This document shows, piece by piece, positions 43,425 through 51,596 of a stretch of DNA of 64,000 bases. Numbering within the stretch: the first letter of the stretch is position 1; every line of letters begins with the position of its first letter. Location: assembly GCF_014904705.1 (NCBI RefSeq), contig NZ_JACZCQ010000006.1:186001-250000 (forward strand), written 5' to 3'. This DNA comes from Nisaea sediminum. Its GTDB lineage: Bacteria > Pseudomonadota > Alphaproteobacteria > Thalassobaculales > Thalassobaculaceae. A program made the position numbers and the translations under genes. The notes beneath the pieces are model-generated. The model saw nothing but the letters and a program-made list of their open reading frames with translations. It was not told the DNA's origin and searched no databases.

Positions 43425-43955
43425 TTACCCGTCGCCGAGCGCCTTCTCGAACACGTGCGTCGCGACCCTATAACCGAGAATGTCGGTATCGATCCGGCCG
43501 GTCTCCTCGTAGCCCATGGCGCGGTAGAACACAGCCGCGCGGGCGTTGAAGACGTCACATTCGACATAGACAGAATTGTGGCCGGCTTTCGCGAGTTCCG
43601 CCTCGGCATCCTCCAGAAGCGCGCGGCCGACGCCCCGGCGCTGATGTTCCGGTAGAATCTGGATGGTCTTGATCTGCCGGTCGAGCAGGAAGGAAAAGCC
43701 GACCACGCCCGTCTTGCCGTCATCAGCCTCGGCCACCCTGCAGGTCTGCCAGGCGTGATCGACGAAGGCCTGACCGAGATTCTCGTTGCGGTAACGGGCC
43801 GGAACCGCCGGCGGCATGAACGGCATCCAGGTCGCCTCCCAGCACTGGTCCATGATCTCGACCATCCGCGCCTTGTCCCGTTCTTCCGCCTGCCGCACCG
43901 TGACGGGAAGCGGTTTGGCCTTGGGCTTCAGCTTCGGGCGCGGCGGACTGCTCAT
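43425..43955 (-). CDS. GNAT family N-acetyltransferase
   Basis: A 176-residue protein. A basic N-terminal leader (PPRPKLKPKAKP) precedes the GNAT core with ILPEHQRRGVGRALLEDAE (motif A) and YVECDVFNARAAVFYRAMGY (motif B). The leader is unusual and may mediate binding to a partner. Overlaps the VOC gene by four bases, so likely co-transcribed. Confidence 0.86.
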   Translation of the reverse strand: MSSPPRPKLKPKAKPLPVTVRQAEERDKARMVEIMDQCWEATWMPFMPPAVPARYRNENLGQAFVDHAWQTCRVAEADDGKTGVVGFSFLLDRQIKTIQILPEHQRRGVGRALLEDAEAELAKAGHNSVYVECDVFNARAAVFYRAMGYEETGRIDTDILGYRVATHVFEKALGDG

Positions 43956-44338
43956 GATGCCTCCGGCAAATGACAGACCGCCTGCAGCTTGTTGCCGTCG
44001 GGATCGCGGACATAGGCGGCGTAATAATTCCTGTGGTAGTGCGGCCGGAGGCCCGGTGCCCCTTCGTCGCTGCCGCCATGGGCAATCGCGGCAGCGTGAA
44101 ACGCGTCGACCGAGGCCCGGTCCGAAGCGAGAAAGGCGATATGGGTCCCGTTACCGACCGTTGCCGGCTTGCCATCGAAAGGACGCATGACCCAGGTCTG
44201 GTCGCCCTTGGTATCGCCGTAGCCGGCATGGAGCTCGTCGCGGAAGAAGCGGGCGATCCCGAGCGTGGCGAGGACCGCATCGTAGAAGGCAGCCGCGCGG
44301 TCGAGATCGTTGCTGCCGAGCGTTACGTGACTTAACAT
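43952..44338 (-). CDS. VOC family (glyoxalase-like) protein
   Basis: A 128-residue protein started at the ATG at 44338. Vicinal oxygen chelate motifs: SHVTLGSNDLDRAAAFYDAV, then GNGTHIAFLASDRASVDAFH, then YAAYVRDPDGNKLQAVCH. Members include glyoxalase I and bleomycin-resistance proteins; the substrate is unknown. The stop overlaps the GNAT gene by four bases. Confidence 0.88.
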   Translation of the reverse strand: MLSHVTLGSNDLDRAAAFYDAVLATLGIARFFRDELHAGYGDTKGDQTWVMRPFDGKPATVGNGTHIAFLASDRASVDAFHAAAIAHGGSDEGAPGLRPHYHRNYYAAYVRDPDGNKLQAVCHLPEAS

Positions 44339-44363
44339 CGGACCCTCCTCCCCGGATTGCGCC

Positions 44364-47216
44364 TCAGTGCGCCTCGGCCCAACTGTCGCCGGTGCCGGCA
44401 TCTGCCACCAACGGCACGGACAGTTCGACCACCGGATCGGCGGCGCCCTCCATCACCCGGCGCACCACCTCCGTCGTCTTCTCGAGCTCGGCTTCCGGCA
44501 CCTCGAACAGCAGTTCGTCATGCACCTGCAGCAGCATCTTCGCTTTCAGGCTCGCCTCGTCGAGCGCCGGGTTGATCCGCACCATGGCGCGCTTGATCAC
44601 GTCCGCGGCAGAACCCTGGATCGGGGCGTTGATCGCGGCGCGCTCGGAGAAGGCGCGGCGGGCCGGATTGTTGTCCTTGATCCCCGGGATGTGCACCCGG
44701 CGGCCGAAGATCGTCGTGACATAGCCATGTTCGCGGGCCGAGCTCTTGGTCTCGTTCATGTAGTCGCGGATGCCCGGATAGCGCTCGAAATAGGCGTCGA
44801 TATATTTCTTCGCGACGCCCGGCTCCGTGCCGATCTGCCGGGCGAGACCGAAGGCGGAAATGCCGTAGATGATGCCGAAATTGATCGCCTTGGCGTTTCG
44901 TCTTGTGGTCGGGTCCATGTCCTTCAGCGGCACACCGAACACTTCCGAGGCGGTCTGGGCGTGAATGTCGATTCCGTCGCGGAACGCCTGTTTCAGGCTC
45001 TCGATATTGGCGATATGGGCGACCAGTCGCAGCTCGATCTGGGAATAGTCGACCGCCAGCAGTTTGTTCCCCGGCTCGGCGACGAAGGCGGTACGGATCT
45101 TCCGGCCTTCTTCCGAGCGGATCGGAATGTTCTGCAGGTTCGGATCGTTGGAACTCAGCCGCCCGGTGCTCGCACCGGTCATGGAATAAGACGTGTGGAT
45201 GCGCCTGGTCTCCGGATTGATCGCCTCCACCAGCGCGTCGGTATAGGTCGATTTCAGCTTGGAGAGCTGGCGCCAGTCCAGCACCCGGGCCGGCAGATCG
45301 TGACCCTGCGCCGCCAGCTCCTCGAGGATGTCGGCGCCGGTCGCATAGGCGCCGGTCTTGCCCTTTTTGCCGCCCGACAGGCCCATCCTGTCGAAAAGGA
45401 TCTCGCCGAGCTGCTTGGGCGAGCCGATGTTGAACTCCTCGCCTGCCAGCTTGTGGATCTCCACCGCGAGCTCGTCCAGCCGCTTCTCGAAATCCTTCGA
45501 CATGTCGCGCAGGATCTGCGGATCGACGCGGATCCCCGCCTTCTCCATGCCGACCAGCACCGGGATCAGCGGCCGTTCCAGGGTCTCGTAGACCGTCAGC
45601 AATCCGGCTTTCGGGAGCTCCGGCCGGAGCGCGCGGTGGAGGCGCACCGTCATGTCCGCGTCCTCGGCCGCGTAGTCCAGTGCCTTGTCCAGCGCCACCC
45701 GGGAGAACGGGATCTGCGTCTTCCCCTTGCCGCAAACTTCCGAGAACTTGATGTTGGTATGGTCGAAATGCAGCTCCGAGAGCTCGTCGAGTCCGTGCCC
45801 GTGCAGCCCGCCCTCGAGCACGTAGGACATGCACATCGTGTCGTCCACCGGCGCGACATTCATCCCGCCGTTCCGCTCCTGCGCCAGCACGAGCAGGTCG
45901 TATTTCGCGTTGTGCAGGACCTTGAGAACCGACGGATCCTCGAAAAGCGGCCTCAGCAGTCCGAGAGCCACTTTCGGATCGATCTGCTTCGGACGCTCCT
46001 TGTCCGATCCGCCATCGAGGAGGCTGCCCTGTGCCTCTCCCTCGCTCTCGTGGCCGAGCGGGATATAGCAGGCCTTGCCCGGCTGGATGCTCATCGAAAC
46101 ACCGACGAGGTCGGCCTGCATCGCGTTCAGCGAGGTCGTCTCGGTGTCGATCGCCACCGTCCCCTCTTCATGCGCCATCGCGATCCAGCGCTTGAGATCT
46201 TCCACCTCCTGCACGAGTTCGTAGGCGACCTCGCCTTCCGGCTTCGGCGAGCCGACCGAGCCCTCCGCCGGCGCGGCTGCCGTTTTGCCACCGCCCGCCA
46301 CCGCTTGTCCGTCCGCCAGTTCCGCCTCGTAGCGCGCGATCAGGCGCTTGAATTCCATTTCCCTCAGAAAGGCGAGCACGGTCGCGTGATCCGGATCCTC
46401 GACCGTCAGCCGCTCCAGCGGCTCGACCACATCGACATCGTCCTTCAGCCGAACGAGCTCGCGGGAGATCCGGGCCTGCTCGGCGAACTCGATCAGGTTC
46501 TCCCGCCGCTTCGGCTGCTTGATCTCCTCCGCCCGTGCGAGGAGCGTGTCGAGATCGCCATATTCGGTGATCAACTGCGCCGCGGTCTTGATGCCGATCC
46601 CGGGCACGCCCGGCACGTTGTCGACGCTGTCGCCGGCGAGCGACTGCACGTCGACCACCCGCTCCGGTCCGACACCGAACTTCTCGAACACCTCGTCGCG
46701 GCCGATCGCCCGGTTCTTCATCGGGTCGTACATGTCGACCCCGTCATCGACGAGCTGCATCAGGTCCTTGTCGGAGGAGACGATGGTGACCCGCATCCCC
46801 TTTTCCTTCGCCTGCTTGGCGTAGGTCGCGATCAGGTCATCCGCCTCGTAGCCCTCCATCTCCAGGCAGGGCACGTTGAAGGCGCGGACCGCGTCACGGA
46901 TCAGCGAGAATTGCGGGCGCAAATCCTCCGGCGGCTCGTCCCGGTTCGCCTTGTAGTCGGCGAAAATCTCGTTCCGGAAGGTCAGCCGCTTTGTATCGAA
47001 GATGACGGCGACATGGTCGGCCTCGATATCCTCGACCAGCTTCAGCAGCATGTTGGTGAAGCCGAAAACCGCGTTGGTCGGTGTGCCGTCGGACCGGTTC
47101 ATCGACGGCAAAGCGTGGAACGCGCGGAAGATATAGCCGGAACCGTCCACCAGATAGAGATGGTTGTCCCCGTTCGAGGCGGCGGTCTGATCGTCGGGAA
47201 TGGCGAGATCGGTCAT
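44364..47216 (-). CDS. polA: DNA polymerase I
   Basis: A 950-residue enzyme. The 5'-3' exonuclease domain covers residues about 1-300 (LVDGSGYIFRAFHAL; VAVIFDTKRLTFR). The 3'-5' proofreading domain has TVAIDTETTSLNAM and YAAEDADMTV, so the DnaQ-like metal residues are kept. The polymerase domain shows LAVDYSQIELRLVAHIA (motif A), RRNAKAINFGIIYGISAFG (motif B) and LQVHDELLFEVPEAE (motif C). All active sites look intact. The protein is standard in length for the class. Confidence 0.97.
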   Translation of the reverse strand: MTDLAIPDDQTAASNGDNHLYLVDGSGYIFRAFHALPSMNRSDGTPTNAVFGFTNMLLKLVEDIEADHVAVIFDTKRLTFRNEIFADYKANRDEPPEDLRPQFSLIRDAVRAFNVPCLEMEGYEADDLIATYAKQAKEKGMRVTIVSSDKDLMQLVDDGVDMYDPMKNRAIGRDEVFEKFGVGPERVVDVQSLAGDSVDNVPGVPGIGIKTAAQLITEYGDLDTLLARAEEIKQPKRRENLIEFAEQARISRELVRLKDDVDVVEPLERLTVEDPDHATVLAFLREMEFKRLIARYEAELADGQAVAGGGKTAAAPAEGSVGSPKPEGEVAYELVQEVEDLKRWIAMAHEEGTVAIDTETTSLNAMQADLVGVSMSIQPGKACYIPLGHESEGEAQGSLLDGGSDKERPKQIDPKVALGLLRPLFEDPSVLKVLHNAKYDLLVLAQERNGGMNVAPVDDTMCMSYVLEGGLHGHGLDELSELHFDHTNIKFSEVCGKGKTQIPFSRVALDKALDYAAEDADMTVRLHRALRPELPKAGLLTVYETLERPLIPVLVGMEKAGIRVDPQILRDMSKDFEKRLDELAVEIHKLAGEEFNIGSPKQLGEILFDRMGLSGGKKGKTGAYATGADILEELAAQGHDLPARVLDWRQLSKLKSTYTDALVEAINPETRRIHTSYSMTGASTGRLSSNDPNLQNIPIRSEEGRKIRTAFVAEPGNKLLAVDYSQIELRLVAHIANIESLKQAFRDGIDIHAQTASEVFGVPLKDMDPTTRRNAKAINFGIIYGISAFGLARQIGTEPGVAKKYIDAYFERYPGIRDYMNETKSSAREHGYVTTIFGRRVHIPGIKDNNPARRAFSERAAINAPIQGSAADVIKRAMVRINPALDEASLKAKMLLQVHDELLFEVPEAELEKTTEVVRRVMEGAADPVVELSVPLVADAGTGDSWAEAH

Positions 47217-47379
47217 GGCTGCGGTCCAGCTTGGGCATCGGGGAAACCTCGGCGGAGTCTAGCGGCGGAACACTTCATGACAAGCAATTTGGCTGGGGAC
47301 AGGCGGTCTGGGCGATTGAACACGCGCAACGGCGGCTGTATGCATGAACCTCTCAAGGGAAAGGCCGAATCGAGACTCA

Positions 47380-48003
47380 ATGAAAACGCTGCTGCATGTG
47401 GGCTGTGGACGCCAGAGCACCGAGATCCTGCCGCCGTTCGACTTCGAGAACGAATGGCGCGAGGTCCGCGTGGATATCGATCCTTCGGTCGAGCCGGACG
47501 TGATCGACGATATCGCGACCTTGTCGAAGATTCCGGACGGATCGGCCGCGATGGTGTTCTCGAAACACAATATTGAACATCTTGAGTCCCATGTCGTGCC
47601 GCAGTGCCTCGCCAGCTTTTACAGGGTTCTGGGCGATCGCGGCTTCGCCACCATCCGCACACCCGACCTCGAGGGTATCTGCAGACGGGTGATCGAGCAC
47701 GGCCCCGAGAAACCGCTCTACCGTGCCAAGGTCTATGACGAGGAACATGACGTCATGGCCCTCGATATGCTGTTCGGAGCGAGCTGGGAAATCGCCAAAG
47801 GCAACCGGTTCATGGCGCATCGCACCGCCTTCACCAAGCGTACGCTCTTCCGCAAGCTCCGCGAGGCCGGCTTCGAGGGTGTGGAAATCAGGACGGTCCC
47901 GAACGGCCTCGAACTCTTCGCCATGGCGATGAAGAAGGTCGAGAACAACCTTTTCTGGGAGGTCACCGGGCGCGTGCAGAGCATGGCGGATGTGCCCGAA
48001 TGA
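47380..48003 (+). CDS. SAM-dependent methyltransferase, tandem paralogue A
   Basis: A 207-residue protein (ATG 47380; the frame is open to 47344). A Rossmann-like motif I (LLHVGCGRQS) is followed by a D-I-D-P acidic turn (VRVDIDPSVEP), DDIATLSKIPDGS and SKHNIEHLE. The C-terminal half has DMLFGASWEIAKGN and a helix AFTKRTLFRKLREAGF. The fold is class I; the substrate is unknown. The next gene is a close paralogue. Confidence 0.82.
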   Translation: MKTLLHVGCGRQSTEILPPFDFENEWREVRVDIDPSVEPDVIDDIATLSKIPDGSAAMVFSKHNIEHLESHVVPQCLASFYRVLGDRGFATIRTPDLEGICRRVIEHGPEKPLYRAKVYDEEHDVMALDMLFGASWEIAKGNRFMAHRTAFTKRTLFRKLREAGFEGVEIRTVPNGLELFAMAMKKVENNLFWEVTGRVQSMADVPE

Positions 48004-48055
48004 GCCACAACATTCAGATCGCGGAAACCCCGGCTATCAGCGGAATGCGCACTCG

Positions 48056-48661
48056 ATGAAAACACTTCTACATGTCGGCTGCGGACGCCAGAGCAAGGAA
48101 ACCCTGCCGCCGCTGGATTTCGAAACCCAGTGGACGGAAATCCGTATCGACCTCGATCCCGATGTCGAGCCCGATATCGTCGACGACATCCGGACCCTGT
48201 CGAAGGTCGCGGACGGTTCGGGACACATGCTGTTCTCGAAGCACAATATCGAGCACCTCGACTATCACGAGGTCCCGCTCTGCTTCAGCAACTTCCACCG
48301 CGTGCTGGACGATGCCGGCTTTGCCATCGTGCGGACGCCCGACCTTGTCGCGATCTGCCGGACCATTCTCAAGCATGGCCCCGAAACCAAGCTCTACGAG
48401 GCGGATACCCTGGAGGGCCCGAGAGACGTGACGGGCCTCGACATGCTGTTCGGCGCCTCCTGGGAGCTCGCCCGGGGCAATGACTTCATGGCGCACAGGA
48501 CCGCGTTCAGCGGCAAGACACTGACCGAGAAATTGCGTGCGGCCGGCTTCGAGCATGTCGAGGTCTCATCGGAGGCCGGCGAATTGAGGTGCGTCGCCCT
48601 GAAGAAGAGAGAGAGAAATCTCTATTGGCAGCTATCGGGCCGCAAACCGGCCGCGGCGTGA
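48056..48661 (+). CDS. SAM-dependent methyltransferase, tandem paralogue B
   Basis: A 201-residue protein that shares with paralogue A almost every fixed block: LLHVGCGRQSKETLPP, RIDLDPDVEPDI, DDIRTLSKVADGS, SKHNIEHLDYH and DMLFGASWELARGN. The C-terminal 60 residues diverge, as expected if the two changed target or partner after duplication. It lies 52 bases behind paralogue A in the same direction. Confidence 0.82.
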   Translation: MKTLLHVGCGRQSKETLPPLDFETQWTEIRIDLDPDVEPDIVDDIRTLSKVADGSGHMLFSKHNIEHLDYHEVPLCFSNFHRVLDDAGFAIVRTPDLVAICRTILKHGPETKLYEADTLEGPRDVTGLDMLFGASWELARGNDFMAHRTAFSGKTLTEKLRAAGFEHVEVSSEAGELRCVALKKRERNLYWQLSGRKPAAA

Positions 48662-48665
48662 CCGG

Positions 48666-48851
48666 TCAGGCCGCGCTTTCGCCCGCGACGGGCTTGCTGT
48701 AGACAAATTCGCGAGAGCAGTAAGGGCAGGTCACCTTGCCGTCGTGATGGTCGATCGTGAGGAAAACCCGCGGATGGCCAAGCGCACCCTTGCCGCCGTC
48801 GCAGGCGACGCGCTTGTCCGTAACAGTGATCACTTCGAACGGTTTTGCCAT
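48666..48851 (-). CDS. Zinc-finger domain protein (NDUFS6-like)
   Basis: A 61-residue protein from the ATG at 48851. It shows CDGGKGALGHPRVFLTIDHH followed by TCPYCSREFVY, i.e. Cys...His...CxxC ligands of the short zinc-finger family that includes mitochondrial NDUFS6. In alphaproteobacteria the family is a small accessory protein of respiratory complex I assembly type or unknown. Convergent with paralogue B. Confidence 0.85.
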   Translation of the reverse strand: MAKPFEVITVTDKRVACDGGKGALGHPRVFLTIDHHDGKVTCPYCSREFVYSKPVAGESAA

Positions 48852-48968
48852 CTGACTGGTCCTTCCACGCGCGGGCACCTATATTGAGCCCAGTCTCCGA
48901 TCCCGGAATGCCGGGAGATAATAGCCATTCGCCGCGTATTTTCAATCGCCTGCAAAGAGTCTTTTCCC

Positions 48969-49970
48969 GTGCCCAACGAGAGCCAGACCATCCGGACCGC
49001 CCCCGCCCTCGCCCTTGAGATCAAGGGGCTTGAGAAAGTCTACGGCCGGGCCGGCAGTCCACGCCGGAAGCACGCCCTCAAGGGCATCGATCTCGAAGTC
49101 CCGCGCGGCTCGATCTTCGCTCTTCTGGGACCGAACGGCGCCGGCAAATCGACGCTGATCAACATCCTCGCCGGCATGGTGAACAAGAGCGGCGGAACGG
49201 CAAAGGTCTGGGGCATCGATATCGACGAGGATCCGCGCCAGGCCCGGGCCGCGATCGGCATCGTGCCGCAGGAGCTGAACATCGACGCCTTCTTCAGCCC
49301 GCGCGAGCTGCTCGACCTGCAGGCCGGGCTCTATGGCGTGCCGAAATCCGAGCGGCGCACGGACGAGATCCTCGAGCTGGTCGAGCTCGCCGACAAGGCG
49401 GATGCCTATACCCGCTCGCTCTCAGGCGGCATGCGGCGGCGCCTGCTGGTCGCCAAGGCGATGGTGCATAACCCGCCGATCCTGGTGCTCGACGAGCCGA
49501 CCGCCGGCGTCGATATCGAGCTGCGCCGCAAGCTCTGGGACAATGTCCGCGAACTGAACCGGCGCGGCGTCACCATCCTGCTGACCACGCACTATCTGGA
49601 AGAGGCGGAAGAGCTCTGCGACCGCATCGCGATCATCAATCACGGCGAGGTCATTGCCTGCGACACCAAGGAAAACCTGATGCGCCGGCTCGACGCCAAG
49701 ACGGTCACGGTGACCGTCGCCGAGGACCTGCCGGAGGTGCCGGAGAAGCTGCCGCATGCGCTCTCGTCCTTCTCGGTGCAGATCAGCGGCCCCAACCGGC
49801 TGACCTTCGAGTTCCGGAAGAGCGACGGGCCGATCGCCCGCATCCTCGGCGCACTCGCCTCAGCCGGCTTCCACATCCAGGACATCAGCACCGAGGAAAG
49901 CGATCTCGAGGACATCTTCCTCGAGCTCACCAGCGCCAAGCAGGGGGCCGGCCGCATTCATGCGGCGTAA
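48969..49970 (+). CDS. ABC transporter ATP-binding protein
   Basis: A 333-residue ATPase (GTG start at 48969). Walker A is GPNGAGKSTL, the signature is LSGGMRRRLLVAKAM and Walker B is ILVLDEPTAGVD. The C-terminal 100 residues resemble the ABC-2 drug/antibiotic exporter type (SVQISGPNRLTFEFRKSDGP). No permease gene is adjacent: the next gene is a hydrolase that starts 11 bases inside this gene. The permease is expected elsewhere. Confidence 0.92.
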   Translation: MPNESQTIRTAPALALEIKGLEKVYGRAGSPRRKHALKGIDLEVPRGSIFALLGPNGAGKSTLINILAGMVNKSGGTAKVWGIDIDEDPRQARAAIGIVPQELNIDAFFSPRELLDLQAGLYGVPKSERRTDEILELVELADKADAYTRSLSGGMRRRLLVAKAMVHNPPILVLDEPTAGVDIELRRKLWDNVRELNRRGVTILLTTHYLEEAEELCDRIAIINHGEVIACDTKENLMRRLDAKTVTVTVAEDLPEVPEKLPHALSSFSVQISGPNRLTFEFRKSDGPIARILGALASAGFHIQDISTEESDLEDIFLELTSAKQGAGRIHAA

Positions 49971-51006
49971 GGCGCGTACCGGACTTCTGATTGCCGCTCT
50001 TGCCCTTCTGGCCGGAGCGTCGTGTACCCCCTCTGTCGCACCGCGCGTGGAAGCGCACCGTCCGGCCGAAATCCGGAACGACGTGCTCATCATGCAGGAT
50101 GGCGCGCTTCTTCCCTACCAGCGCTGGAGTCCGGACGGACGGCCGAAGGCCGCAGTGATCGCCCTGCACGGCTTCAACGACTATTCCGGCGCCTATCGCG
50201 ATCTCGGACCCCTGCTCGCCGCCAGAGGCCTGCTTGTCATCGCCTACGACCAGCGCGGCTTCGGCGGCACTTCGATGCGCGGCGACTGGGCCGGCGCCGA
50301 GGCGATGATCCGCGATCTCGACACCGTCACCGAGCTGCTGCGCGGAGCATACCCGGACCTGCCGGTCTATGCCCTTGGCGAAAGCATGGGAGGAGCCGTC
50401 ATCATGGCGGCACTCGGAGGCTATGGTCCGCCGCGCCTCGACGGCGCAGTGCTTTCCGCGCCCGCAGTCTGGGGCCGCAGCACCATGAATGTCTGGCAGC
50501 GCGGCGCGCTGACCGCCGGCGCCCATATCGCTCCCAGGATCCACGTCCGGCCGCAGACCCTGCCGAAACTCCCGTCGGACAATATCGAGATGCTGCGGCG
50601 GCTCTACTACGACCCGATGATGATCAAGGAGACGCGGATCGAGTCCGCCTGGGGCCTGACCGGCCTCATGGACCGGGCGCTAGAGGCCGCCCCCCTGCTC
50701 GACATGCCGCTGCTGGTGCTCTACGGCAAGGAGGATGGGATCATTCCGCGGGGTCCGACCTGCCGCATGCTGCAGACCCTGCCGGCGGGACCGGACGGGG
50801 TGCGCCGCTGGCGCCTCGCGCTTTACGAGAACGGCTACCACATGCTGTTCAGGGATCTCGAGGGCGATCTGGTCAGCGCCGACATCGCCGCCTGGCTGGA
50901 CAATCCGGACGGTCCGCTTCCGAGCGGGGCCGAACTCGCGGCCAAGGGCAGCGCGCGCCCGCTCCCTGAATTTTGCCGCCGCGTCCCGCGGGACCGGGCA
51001 CGCTAG
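49960..51006 (+). CDS. Alpha/beta hydrolase, monoacylglycerol-lipase-like, probable lipoprotein or periplasmic
   Basis: A 348-residue protein. The N-terminal hydrophobic signal (GLLIAALALLAGASC) ends in a Cys with an imperfect lipobox. Core motifs are ALHGFNDYSGAYRDLG, GESMGGAV (Ser nucleophile), VLYGKEDGIIP (Asp) and ENGYHMLF (His). These resemble bacterial monoacylglycerol lipases (Hydrolase_4). Overlap with the ABC gene suggests a link to lipid transport, which is inference. Confidence 0.85.
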   Translation: MRRKARTGLLIAALALLAGASCTPSVAPRVEAHRPAEIRNDVLIMQDGALLPYQRWSPDGRPKAAVIALHGFNDYSGAYRDLGPLLAARGLLVIAYDQRGFGGTSMRGDWAGAEAMIRDLDTVTELLRGAYPDLPVYALGESMGGAVIMAALGGYGPPRLDGAVLSAPAVWGRSTMNVWQRGALTAGAHIAPRIHVRPQTLPKLPSDNIEMLRRLYYDPMMIKETRIESAWGLTGLMDRALEAAPLLDMPLLVLYGKEDGIIPRGPTCRMLQTLPAGPDGVRRWRLALYENGYHMLFRDLEGDLVSADIAAWLDNPDGPLPSGAELAAKGSARPLPEFCRRVPRDRAR

Positions 51007-51088
51007 GCATGCAGAGAGAAATTTAAACCGTATTTTAAATATTCTTCGGTATCCATCGCCTCCTTCGATCACATGAGAGGCGGCACAG

Positions 51089-51595
51089 ATGTCGTTGCGG
51101 ACCTGCCTGAGAGCATGCGCGTTCTTTCTCCTAATCGCCGTCGTGGGCGGCAGCACGACCTGGACCGGTCCGGCGAGCGCCGCGGGCGAGCCCCTGCTCA
51201 CCGTGAGCGGTAATATCGCCGGCAGCAGCGCCGTCGATTTCGACCGCGATACCCTTGAGTCGATGGCGACCGAGACGATCCGGACAAGCACGCCCTGGAC
51301 TCAGGGAGTGCAGGAATTCAGGGGCATCCCTCTGAAGACACTGCTGGTGCATGTCGCCGCCTTGGGTGGCAAGCTGCGGGCCATCGCGCTCAACGATTAC
51401 GCCGCCGAAATTCCGATCGCCGAGGCCTCCGCCGCCGGGGCCATCATCGCCGTGCGCCAGAACGGCAAGCCGATGTCCGTCCGGGACAAGGGACCGCTGT
51501 GGATCGTCTTCCCCTACGACTCTGATCCGAAACTGGTGACCGACGATTTCCTGAACTGGTCGGCCTGGCAACTGCGTACGCTCGTGGTGCAGTAA
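51089..51595 (+). CDS. Periplasmic protein with Moco-oxidoreductase (sulfite-oxidase) fold
   Basis: A 168-residue protein. A signal peptide covers residues about 1-32 and ends GPASAAGE. The mature part follows the sulfite-oxidase Moco-domain pattern (EFRGIPLKTLLVHVAALGG, then ALNDYAAEIPIAE, then MSVRDKGPLWIVFPYD). The mature protein contains no cysteine, so the molybdenum-ligating Cys of this fold is absent. It is directly followed by a hybrid histidine kinase, so it is probably a periplasmic ligand sensor. Confidence 0.8.
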   Translation: MSLRTCLRACAFFLLIAVVGGSTTWTGPASAAGEPLLTVSGNIAGSSAVDFDRDTLESMATETIRTSTPWTQGVQEFRGIPLKTLLVHVAALGGKLRAIALNDYAAEIPIAEASAAGAIIAVRQNGKPMSVRDKGPLWIVFPYDSDPKLVTDDFLNWSAWQLRTLVVQ

Positions 51596-51596
51596 G

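Noticed and set aside
44367-47576. 1069-codon plus-strand open frame antisense to polA
   Set aside because: The minus strand holds an intact DNA polymerase I; the plus-strand frame is its shadow.
51021-51040. ATTTAAA/TTTAAAT inverted repeat before the Moco-fold gene
   Set aside because: An AT-only stem without T-tract; more likely part of a promoter than a terminator, and too weak to call.
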